In this document: positions 48,895-57,900 of the stretch, piece by piece | Layout of the letters: every line of letters begins with the position of its first letter | Numbering within the stretch: the stretch's first letter is position 1 | From: Paenibacillus sp. P25 | GTDB taxonomy: Bacteria > Bacillota > Bacilli > Paenibacillales > NBRC-103111 | Reading direction: 5' to 3' | Length of the DNA: 64,000 bases | NCBI GenBank assembly: GCA_024704175.1 | Contig: CP085629.1 | Coordinates: 5,022,001 to 5,086,000, forward strand | Program-made: the position numbers and the translations under genes | Notes under the pieces: model-generated | Told to the model about the DNA's origin: nothing | The model's database searches: none | The model's input: the letters and a program-made list of their open reading frames with translations, nothing else

Positions 48895-49206
48895 TTATAC
48901 GTCGATTTCCAGATTCATCAGCGGCGCATGCTGCTGTGCCCCGTATACATCACGGTCCAGGAAGGTTCCGGAGGATACCTTGCGGGCGAACGTAATCTTA
49001 AAGCCGAGCGCCTGGTCGAAAAAGACAAGCTCGGTAATCCGCTCCTCCGGAATGCTGTACAGCTCGGATATGAGTGCCTTGTTGATGACCCCGGCGTCCT
49101 TGATTTTGCGGTAAACGGCCGGGTCCTTGAACAGAACATCCAGCGTAATCTCGAACGGTCCGCTGTTCTTGCTTCGCAGCACCGGCGCGGCGTCGTAGAG
49201 CTTCAT
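48895..49206 (-). CDS. DUF4387 domain protein
   Basis: Intact, 103 residues. KLYDAAPVLRSKNSGPFEIT and ALGFKITFARKVSSGTFLD with DVYGAQQHAPL are the DUF4387 pattern. It overlaps the AtuA-like gene by 4 nt (ATGA). DUF4387 proteins regularly accompany AtuA/DUF1446 proteins, probably as partner subunits of one enzyme (family context). Confidence 0.88.
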   Translation of the reverse strand: MKLYDAAPVLRSKNSGPFEITLDVLFKDPAVYRKIKDAGVINKALISELYSIPEERITELVFFDQALGFKITFARKVSSGTFLDRDVYGAQQHAPLMNLEIDV

Positions 49207-50574
49207 GGCAGCACCTCTATATATTCATTCCGGAACATCTCGAGTCCGTCCGCGACTTCCATCAAATGATAAACCGAAAATTCGTACACGGCGCCGAACG
49301 GGACATCGCTCGGTGCGAACGGAAACGCCAGATTGCCCGCAGTCGATTTCCTTCCTTCGTAGCCGTAATGCAGGAACGTGGACCTGACCGAGCTGCAGAT
49401 GGCGCTTGCCAGCTCCTGCGTCGCGGCGATCACCTCGAACACCACCCCAAGCTCGTGCGCGGGCCGTTTCTCCCTCTCCAGCTCCCCATCACGCCGTTCA
49501 AGCCGTAGTTGATAAAATGGATCTCGTACTCCTCCTGCGGAATTTCGGCGTAATATTCGGCTACCTGCCGCTTGACCTGCTCCTCCACCTCTTCAATGCG
49601 GGAGATCAGCGGCGGATCCCGGATCCCCGCCACGACGAACGTGCGGTAAGCGACCTTCATCGCGCCCTCCAGCTTGACCTTGTAGACCGGCGTCTGCGAG
49701 ATCCGGTCGCCTCTCACCTCAACGCCGCCGTCGCCGAGCTCCGTAAAGCTGCACTGCTCCAGATCCAGCACCATGCCCGGCCCGTGCAGAATGTAAGGAT
49801 GATCCTTCTCGTAAAAGGTATGGGCGACCACGGATACCGCCGTGCATTTGCGGAAATCGTTCAGCGGCTTCACGATGAAGGAATCCTTCTTCAGAATCCC
49901 GAGCATGCTGTCCTTGGTTGTACCCGGCTCGGCACTGAGCGCGGAGCACTCGAGAATCTTGCCGAGATGGTAGGCCAGCGCGGGATCGAAGCCGTGATGC
50001 ATGGCCACCGCGGCGAACGGTGAAGGATCATACGCCCTGCCGCACACCACGATGTCGGCTCCCGCCTCCAAAGCCGCGATGATCGGCTCATGGCCCATTT
50101 GCGCGACGATGCTTGTAGTCGCCTCCAGACGCTCGGTTGTGAGCGGTTTCACAGCAAGCCCGAGCGGCTCGACCTTGCCTTCCGCAAGCTTTGCTTTTAC
50201 CGCTTCGTGCGGGATATCCGCCCAGATGACGGCAATCCTTAGCCCGCGGATGTCGTGCTCCTTCAGGATCTCCTCTATTACGGAGAGCGTCCATTCCACG
50301 TGCACCCTGGCGCCGCTTCCCCGGCGGACCCGATCAGGATCGGGATCCCGGCCCGGGTTCCCTCGGTAATCATGATCTCGAGGTCCTTCTTGTAAGCCTT
50401 CCTGCTGACGATCGCCGTTCCTGCGCCCAGCTTATGCGGTCCGGCGTCGGTGGAGCCGGCGTCCACGACAATGGCATCCGGGCCGTACTCCATTCCTTTC
50501 CTAAAAGAGGCGGCGGGAAAGCCGTAGCCTAACATACCGCAGGGAGCCAAAATTTTAAATTCGTCTTTTGCCAT
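49203..50574 (-). CDS. AtuA-like (DUF1446) acyclic terpene utilisation family protein
   Basis: About 457 residues in three frames (breaks near 50310 and 49490). KILAPCGMLGYGFPAASFRK and IVVDAGSTDAGPHKLG begin the family domain; ADIVVCGRAYDPSPFAAVAM, LECSALSAEPGTTKDSMLGI, VSVVAHTFYEKDHPYILHGP and FAPSDVPFGAVYEFSVYH follow. Reaction not established; related proteins are found with acyl or hydroxy-acid metabolism. First gene of the operon; ATG 50574 after GGAGGAG. A cre-like site and a GntR operator lie upstream. Confidence 0.85.
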
Positions 50575-50619
50575 AATCTCCTCCACGATCCGGCATGTAT
50601 GCGGAGCCGCCGTCTTATT

Positions 50620-50633
50620 TGTTTGCGCTTTCA
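50620..50633 (-). promoter_or_regulatory. cre-like CcpA site before the ARH operon
   Basis: Minus strand TGAAAGCGCAAACA, one mismatch to cre (A for T at position 10), 46-59 nt upstream of the AtuA-like start. Confidence 0.55.
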
Positions 50634-50678
50634 AATGGTGTGAAAATATAAAGCCTGTTCTATTCTCTGCCATAAGTT

Positions 50679-50703
50679 GGATAAGTGGATGGTCCAATTT
50701 GCA
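50679..50703. promoter_or_regulatory. GntR-type operator upstream of the ARH operon
   Basis: Imperfect copy (about 20 of 25 bases) of the palindrome before gntR; core reads GTGGATGGTCCAATT. Confidence 0.65.
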
Positions 50704-50719
50704 TTGGACCAAACGGCGG

Positions 50720-51429
50720 TCATCCGCCGTTTGCCGAATATGCGGCTTTTAGCTGAACATTTTGCTTTACCTGTCCCAGATGATACAGCGGCGCCTCTTT
50801 GGCTTTCACCGGGTCGTGCTCCTTGATCGCCAGCAGGATATTCAGGTGCTCCTGATAAACCTCCTGCTTCCGGCCGGGAATTTCCACGGTCTTGATCATC
50901 GTCTTCTGCAGCAGATCCATGTGCAGATCGATCAGGTTGACCAGCACGACATTATGCGTCGCCTTGGCGATCGAGAGATGGAACGCCTGATCCGGGCTGG
51001 CGGGGTCATCGGACTCGCTGTCGATCTTGCCCCACTTCTCCAGTGCGTTCTCGATCTCGACGATATCCTGCTCCGTCGCACGGCTGGCTGCAAGCTCGAC
51101 AATGCCTGTCTCGAAAATTTCCCTTGCCTCCAGCGGCTCGATAATCGTAGCCCGCTCGATATTCTCGATAATCCGCTTCTGGTCCTCCGCTTTATTCAAG
51201 TTCTTGCTGAGAAAACGTCCGCCGCCCGGGCGGGTCTCGATCAGCCCTTCGCGCTCCAAAATGCGGAAGGCCTCGCGAAGCGTCCCCGGCTGATTCCGAA
51301 CGCCTGGGCCAGTTCTCTCTCCGTGGGCAGTACGTCGCCCGGAGCCAGGTTGCCGCTGAGAATCAGATTCTCAATCTGCTCGATGACGTCCTCATATACG
51401 CGATGGTACTTGATTTTTTTGATGGGCAT
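50720..51429 (-). CDS. GntR-family (FadR/FCD) transcriptional regulator
   Basis: About 236 residues, frame break near 51285. N-terminal winged HTH: HRVYEDVIEQIENLILSGNL, LPTERELAQAFGISR, then in the new frame MEREGLIETRPGGGRFLS. C-terminal all-helical FCD domain with metal/ligand residues (DQAFHLSIAKATHN, YQEHLNILLAIKEHD). A perfect 27-bp palindrome precedes it and a degenerate copy precedes the ARH operon, so it likely represses both until an intermediate binds. Confidence 0.88.
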
Positions 51430-51462
51430 AGTCGATTACCTTCCCAATGGAGTAATTCTGTC

Positions 51463-51489
51463 CGGATAATTGGATCATCCAATTATCCG
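51463..51489. promoter_or_regulatory. GntR-type operator before gntR
   Basis: Perfect palindrome centred on C51476; left half CGGATAATTGGAT, right half ATCCAATTATCCG. 34 nt upstream of the start codon. Confidence 0.82.
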
Positions 51490-51653
51490 CTCTTTTATCT
51501 TAAGCCCGCCTCCCGGGTATGTCAACGAAAAAATGACGGCCTTCCGGCGCACGTGAATGCCCTCTCTAAGGGGCGCTCTTCATTGCTTTCCAGAATTAAC
51601 GGGATGGGCCGGCCTTGCTAAGCAACCTGCACTTCATGCTCAGCTGAAAATAA

Positions 51654-51682
51654 CAAAAAAGCCTTCAATAAATATAAGGCTT
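51654..51682 (-). terminator. Terminator after the BTAD response regulator
   Basis: AAGCCTT/AAGGCTT stem, minus strand followed by TTTTGTTATTTT. It lies about 150 nt after the stop codon at 51830. Confidence 0.7.
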
Positions 51683-51829
51683 GGGCTTTCCCGACGCTAT
51701 GAAGCACCGGAGTCCCTTCCGGTCGCCCTCTTGGTGCCGGGTCCCACCCCGGCGCTTGCTGCTCCCCCGTTCCCGCGCGAAGGAGCGGAAGGACCCGAAC
51801 CCCGTCCTAAGCTGATCCGCCGGACGCCG

Positions 51830-52962
51830 CTACCCCAGCCGCCGTTTCCACGCATTGTACCACTCGTCGATCTCCGGTCTGGGGCTGAGGCCCAGCTCCT
51901 GCTCAAGCACCTGCTTCAGCCGGAGGTACTGCTCATCGACCGCCCCCCGATTATCCAGCTGGCCGTACAGCTTCATCAGCTCGAAGTAGCTTTCCTCCGC
52001 ATAGGGGTGCTGTCTTTGAATCCGGTTGTACACGGTGATCGCCTCGCCGAGCAACCCCTGCCGCGTATAATAATCGCCCAGACGCATGGCGTGCTGCAGC
52101 CAGAGCCGCCGGAGCCGCAGGCGTTCGTTCTCGGCCCAATGATAGTCGTAGTCGCCGAGATAATCACCTTTATAGAGACCCAGCAGTTCCCTGTGCCGAG
52201 CCAGGTTCCGCTCATGGAGCGCACCGGCTTCCGTTAGGTTGCCGTTCCCATTCCTCCGCGTCGATTCGAACATGGCTTACATCAAGCATATAGCCTTCCT
52301 TCATTCCAATGCTGTGAATAGGCATGTGCAAGCCGGCCTGCTTCAAACATTGCCTGATTTGATAAATGGTCGTATAAAGATGAGTGTTCGCTTTCCTCTC
52401 GTCGGTTGCCGGCCATAATAGATCAAGCAGCGTGCTTTTCCGCACCAACTGACCCCGATGATGAAAAAGATACGCGAACAGTTCCTGCGCCTTGGAGGTA
52501 CGCCACTTTATCAGCTCCGGCCCCCGCCCCGGCCTTTCGACCCTCATGTTCGGGAAACAGCAGAACAGCGGCAGGCTATCCGCCGGCTCCGGCTGCAGGC
52601 TCGGCCGTATGCCGCATCCGCCACCGCTGAATCGTCCGTTCGAGCCGGTCCCGCTGCAGCGGCTTCAGCAAATAATCCAGTGCGTTTAATTCAAAAGCTT
52701 TCACGGCATATTCGTCATAAGCCGTTATGAAGACGATCTCAGCCGACGGACAGCATTCCTGGATCGCTTCCGCCGCCTCCATCCCGTACAATTCGGGCAT
52801 ATGAATATCCAGGAAAACCACATCCGGTTGAAGGATTCCCGCCTCGGCGACCGCTTCCACCGGATTCATGAACGAGCCGAGCACGTCCACACCGAATTCC
52901 TTAAGCATTTTATCCAGCTGCATCAGCGCCAGCCGTTCATCATCGACCAACATCACTTTCAT
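51830..52962 (-). CDS. Response regulator with C-terminal winged HTH and BTAD domain
   Basis: About 377 residues in three frames (breaks near 52570 and 52240). Receiver: MKVMLVDDERLALMQLDKML, phosphoacceptor in VVFLDIHMPELYG, and Lys in DYLLKPLQRDRLERT. Then a trans_reg_C-like HTH (WRTSKAQELFAYLFHHRGQL) and a bacterial transcriptional activation (BTAD/SARP) helical repeat domain (HERNLARHRELLGLYKGDYL, AITVYNRIQRQHPYAEESYF, LEQELGLSPRPEIDEWY). ATG 52962. No kinase gene is adjacent, so it is an orphan here. It is divergent from the surface-protein genes across a 623-nt gap. Confidence 0.88.
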
Positions 52963-52980
52963 GGCTTTCGTACTCCTCAC

Positions 52981-53585
52981 GCGCTTCCGAGTCTCCGCCT
53001 AACTTCCTAGTCTAGTAATAATTTCCCATACGGCTAATCTATAGTCAAGCCTTCCTTTAGAATTCGTCATTTTTTTACAGACAGGAAATTCCCTGACATT
53101 CCGACTTACGACCTACGGCCGCCTTCTGGAATTCCGGAATAAGGTTCTTTTGGCGCAAACACGGCTTTCAAGATACCCTTTGTATCTTAGGGCCAAAAAA
53201 AACAGATATCCGCTTAACAGGAAAAAGAGCTGCGGTCTCCAAGTCTTGCGGGGAAAAGATCAATGATTAAGCCTGATCCGCCGGCTTCGGTCGCCATACT
53301 TATAAGTTTTTATCAACTAAAAAATAACTATTGCAAAATGCTTCGAATTGATACATTATGTATCTATATGAATATTTTCCTGTCCGGGCCGTGTCGTCGA
53401 AAACAATCATAACAGGGGGTGAAGCCGGCGGTACCGTCCGCTGTGCGCAAGCTTAAGCCGGGTAAGCTATGCGGCCTCTACAGTCCCTCTTAAGGATAAT
53501 TACAACGGAACTGCCTTTCTGAAACCATCACGGGATAGGATTATTAGAGAGAACATACTAGATGAACATAGGCGGTGTGTAAGCA
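52981..53585. other. Long intergenic region with promoter and structured leader
   Basis: About 600 nt without a supported gene. It holds a possible minus-strand -35 (TTGACT, 53048-53043) for the response regulator, the plus-strand promoter at 53331, and from 53410 to 53500 a GC-rich leader. That leader can fold as AGCTTA/TAAGCT and CGG-rich hairpins. It does not match any riboswitch consensus I know (c-di-GMP, c-di-AMP and cobalamin were considered). Confidence 0.5.
53331..53359 (+). promoter_or_regulatory. SigA-type promoter of the sortase locus, with palindrome
   Basis: -35 TTGCAA (53331-53336), 17-nt spacer, -10 CATTAT (53354-53359). The palindrome GATACATTATGTATC (53350-53364) lies over the -10 and suggests a repressor site. 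Confidence 0.65.
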
Positions 53586-54285
53586 ATGGGGAATTTGCAA
53601 AAAAGCCGTACGTACGGCCGTTGATCTTAGCGACTCAGCTGATCGTGTTCGAAACGGGGCTCTCCTCTGGCGGCCCTGGGCATCCGGGGGATCCTGGACA
53701 TCCGCCTCCGGGCGGAGGCGGAGGGGAGGAGGCGGAGATTCCGGCGGTGGTGACTCCGGTGGCGGGGATTCCGGCGGTGGCGGTGGCGGTGACACCGGCG
53801 GCGGGAATTCAGGCGGCGGCGGAACCGGTGGAAACCCGGGGGGCTCCGGCGATTCCGGAAATTCGGGGAATTCAGGCGGCACCGGAAGCACCGGACCGGT
53901 TGACACGCATACGGGCGATTCGCATACGGGTACATCGGGCCAGGGTACCGGCTCTACGGATAGTCCGGGCGTGACGAGCACCGACCATCCCGAAGCCGTG
54001 AGCTCAAGCGATACGGGAACGCAGCAGACCGACAGCTCCAATTCGCCGGCTGCGACCGGTCAAGAGGAGACCGGGACAAGTGCCCCGTCCCCGCAAACTA
54101 GCCCGGTGGAGAAGGAGATGCCTCTCGCCCTTGTCGGGGACACTTCCACCCAGGCCATCGTCGGTTCCTACACGCCGCCGAACACGGGAACCACATGGTA
54201 TACCTGGGGTCTGGAAGGCTTCCTGGTTGCGGGAATATCCGGCGTCGCCTTATGGAGACGTCTTCGAGAGGTTCACAAGCAATGA
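53586..54285 (+). CDS. Gly/Ser-rich surface protein with PPNTG sorting signal
   Basis: About 232 residues in three frames. ATG 53586 (MGNLQKSRTYGR) continues in another frame as LILATQLIVFETGLSS after a break near 53622, and again changes near 53725 into a low-complexity Gly/Asp/Ser region. Then comes a Thr/Ser-rich stalk and the C-terminal sorting signal PPNTG, membrane helix (GLEGFLVAGISGVALW) and basic tail RRLREVHKQ. Its stop overlaps the sortase ATG (ATGA). Very probably the dedicated substrate of the next gene, displayed on the cell wall. The N-terminal reconstruction is uncertain. Confidence 0.68.
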
Positions 54286-54884
54286 GGGTCTGGACCCTGG
54301 TCTTGAGCGCGGTATTCGCCGTTTCTCTCGGCGTGGTCCTCTACAGCGTATATCAGATCGGTAGCAGTGAATTGGAGATTCAGCGCGGTGTCGAAGCCTG
54401 GGATCAAATTCGGCTTGATTCCCCTCCGTCTACTACAGCGGCTGCACCTGAAGACCAGCACCTGGTTGGGAAAATCAGTTTTCCCGCGATTGATAAGCAA
54501 TTTCCGATCGTACGGGGCGTTTCCGATGAGGATTTGAAGGAAGGCGTGGGATATGATCCGGCTACCCCCTCCCTCGGCTCGAATGGAAACGCCGTACTTG
54601 CCGGCCATCGCGACGGGGTGTTCCGTAAACTGGGGCAGCTTCGCAACGGGGATGAAGTGGTTGTTGAGACGATGAACGGTACGTTCCGTTACCAAATCGT
54701 CGGTCATGTGATTGTCAGCCAGTACGATAAGCAGGCTGTTCAGCCAAGCCGGGAACCGCTGCTCACGCTGATTACCTGCTACCCGTTCACTTATATCGGC
54801 AATGCTCCCAACCGGTATATTATCACGGCCAAACTAATCAATAATGCCGATCAGGGACTCGCTCAAGGAACATCCGCATCATGA
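54282..54884 (+). CDS. Class D sortase
   Basis: Intact, 200 residues from ATG 54282. N-terminal membrane anchor (WTLVLSAVFAVSLGVVLYSV), then the sortase barrel: GKISFPAIDKQFPIVRGVSD, catalytic His in NAVLAGHRDGVF, catalytic Cys in TLITCYPFTYIG, and catalytic Arg in APNRYIITAKL. Cuts the PPNTG-like signal of its substrate and joins it to peptidoglycan. Earlier frame start at 54195 is discarded since 54282 gives an ATGA overlap with the substrate gene. Confidence 0.93.
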   Translation: MRVWTLVLSAVFAVSLGVVLYSVYQIGSSELEIQRGVEAWDQIRLDSPPSTTAAAPEDQHLVGKISFPAIDKQFPIVRGVSDEDLKEGVGYDPATPSLGSNGNAVLAGHRDGVFRKLGQLRNGDEVVVETMNGTFRYQIVGHVIVSQYDKQAVQPSREPLLTLITCYPFTYIGNAPNRYIITAKLINNADQGLAQGTSAS

Positions 54885-54890
54885 ATGGGA

Positions 54891-54926
54891 AAAAAATAAG
54901 GACAGCCCGGTCGGGCTGTCCTTATT
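54891..54926. terminator. Bidirectional terminator between sortase and SLH protein genes
   Basis: Perfect 15-bp stem: AATAAGGACAGCCCG and its complement around a 2-nt centre. The minus strand continues TTTTTTCCC, plus strand CTTATT. Confidence 0.88.
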
Positions 54927-54930
54927 CTTA

Positions 54931-57900
54931 TTACCAGAGAGGTTCCGGAATCAGCTTCGTCATCGTTTCGGAAGCATCCGGATTGCGGTTCGATTCGTGC
55001 GTCACCGCACTCTCCTCCACTTGTCCGAATGCCCAATGCTCCGGCGTCATATCCGGGAAGGTGACTTCGGCATTCATCAACGGGCCGCGGTACAGCGACC
55101 GGTTGATCATGGTCACCGCTTCGGAGCGGATCATGGATGCATTCGGCTTGAAGGTTCCGTCCGGGTACCCCTCAATAATGTGATGCCGGTATACATCTTC
55201 AATGACATTGGAAGCCCAATGACCTTGGGTATCCGTAAAATGCAGCTGAATCGGAGGCTCGCTCCTTCAGCTTCAAAAATCTCGAAAGCACTGTGCTCAG
55301 CTCAGCACGGGAGATCGGCCGATCCGGCATAAAGGTTTTATCCTCATATCCGCCGAACAGTCCGGCACGCGTAGCCGCCTCAATGTATCCCGCCGCCCAG
55401 AAGGACGGCTGGACGTCACTGTAGAAGCTCTCTCCCTTAACCGTGCTTTGCAGGTCCATAATGCGGGCGAAGATCGCTGCGATTTCCGCACGGGTAATGG
55501 ATCGATCCGCCTTGAATAAACCGTCCGGATAACCGGCGATATATCGCTTATGCATTTGCACCCCGTAACGGGCGCTGAACAGCATCACTTGAATGGAAGA
55601 CTCATCGTTCTCCGTATGCGCTACAGCCGAAGCCGATTGAATGACCGCTTCGTTCTGCACCAGGTTTTCCGCCTTCGGCGCCTGCTTGTCCACAACCTGC
55701 ACCTTGTAGGAAATCGTCCCCTTGGCGCCCGGCTCCAGATCTCCCAGCGTCCATTCAATGTTCGATTGGTTCACAACGCCTTTGGCTGCATCGAGCACAG
55801 TCGTGTACATCGGAATTTGTGCTGTCAGCTTGACACCCGTCGCTTTGACACCCGATTTGTTCGCATACTCTATCGTGTACGTAATGACTCCGCCTTCGGG
55901 ATAAGCTGCGCGGTCGGTCCAGAGCTCAACGGCCAGGTCGGATGCCTCGGTGTTCCCAGCCGCATTCCCGCCTGGGGTCGTCGAAGTTCCGGAACCCGCA
56001 GAACCTCCGGCCGAGCCTCCTGTGGAGCCACCGGCTGAGCCGCCGGAAGCTGGTACCGGACTCGAGTCGTCGCGAACCGGGCGAAGCTGAACGTCGTATC
56101 TTACGATCGAGTCCTCGACGCTGATGACCTGACTGGTGTGAGTGTAATATCTCGGCTTCGACACTACGATCGTATAATCCGTGAACCCGTAGACCATATA
56201 CGCATATTTGCCGAGCGCATCCGTCTGCTGCGGGTTATGGTTATCGTTCGGTGCAAAACCGATCAGCTCCGGAAGCGATACAAGTTCTCCGGGCTTGCGG
56301 CCGTTATCGCGGTTTCTTTGCGTATCGGCATACAACAGTTGAACCTGCGCCCCCTCGATGACTTCACCTGTATTCGCGTCGGTCACCGTTCCATAAGGGT
56401 CGATTAGTTCGAGAGCAATATTGAGCTCGCCGTTTTGCTTCAGCTGCAGGATAGGCGACTTGCCGTCCGTGCCCCGGTTCACAATGATTTCCCGCCCCGG
56501 TGCCACTTCTGTTACGATAGCCAGCTGATACGTTCCTTCATTGAGCCCTTGTACGTTGAAAGCTCCGTTATCATTAACGCTGAATTCCAGGCGAGTCCCG
56601 TCCGGATTCCGAAGCACTTCGCCTTGGGCGTTCAACAAGTAACCCTTCATCTTGCTGTATAATGCCTTGGACAAAAGTGACGTTTGCTGATCCGGCGTCC
56701 GGATCAGAACTACGCCTGCACCGGCTTTATCCACGGAAAATCTCTCTTTTCCGTTTTCGGTAATGGTACCCGCGGATACGGTTTGCGGGAACGGAACGGA
56801 TACCGTTTGACCGCCCACTTGAACCGGTTTGGTAATCGTCAAATTGTACTTCGTATTGCCGCGCGGAATCGCGATCAGATAAGCACCGTCCGCTTTCGTT
56901 ACGGCACGTGCCATGAAATCGGTCACGCCGTCATCGTTGAAATCCTTGGTCACGACGACTTCCGCACCGGCGACCGGCTTCGGTTCGCCGTTCACCATCT
57001 CCGTTACAACGCCGGCGATGGCGCCGGGATCGAAGGTAATCACAAGCTGTCTCGAAGCGCTAAGCCCTCTGGCCGGATCCTGAACGTCAGCCGTTACCGG
57101 AATACGCTGCGAAATCGCGCCGGTAACGAGATCGGAACGGAACGGCACGGCGGCTTTACCATTCGCATCCGTTACAGCGGTGGTCCCGTTAGGGAAAGTG
57201 CCTTTGCCGGTTGGCGATGCAAAATGAACCTGTACCCCTGGCGCGGCTTGCCGTTCGTATCCACGATGGTCGCCGTTAGCGTCGTCTCTGATTTCCCGTC
57301 GCCGAGCAGAGTCGAAGGATCGGCTTCCAGCGTGATCCGGTAAGGCGACAGCGATGCGTTAACGATGATGGTATTCTCCGTTCCGTCCTTCGGCGCGCAT
57401 AGAAGTCGATGTTGGCATCGGCGTATCCGTCATGCTGCACCGCCAGCGTATACCGGTTCACCGTAACGTCGTTAAACTGATAATTGCTTGTACCGTCCGA
57501 CTTCGTTTCCGCCACTTTTTTCCCGGATGCCGGGTCAATCAGCGCTACGCTGGCGCCGGCAATCGGCTGGTGGGTGACAGCATCGGTAATTTGGCCTTGA
57601 ACGGTCAGCTTATATTTCACGACAAAAGGATTGTTAGCCCCCACCGGACCCTGGACGCTGTCGGTTTCTGTCCAGAGGTTGGCGCTGTCCGAAGCAACGA
57701 ACGTGACCCCATAATTGCCGGCCTCGATTTGATCGGGCAGCATCGTGGAAGCATACCAGCGCTTGTAGCCGTCTTTAACGTACGTATCCGGGTTCGCAAG
57801 CTTCATTTCGATCGGAGCGGAGGTTCTTCCGTCCTTGATGTAATAAGCTTTGACCGTCGTGATATGGACCGCGCTTATGGCTTTCAGAACAAGCGCATCG

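Noticed and set aside
53400..53585. c-di-GMP or c-di-AMP riboswitch before the sortase substrate
   Set aside because: The leader is structured, but I could not match the conserved cores of these classes.
53720..53900. Gly/Ser-coding repeats as a tandem DNA repeat element
   Set aside because: The repetition follows from the low-complexity protein region and is irregular at DNA level.
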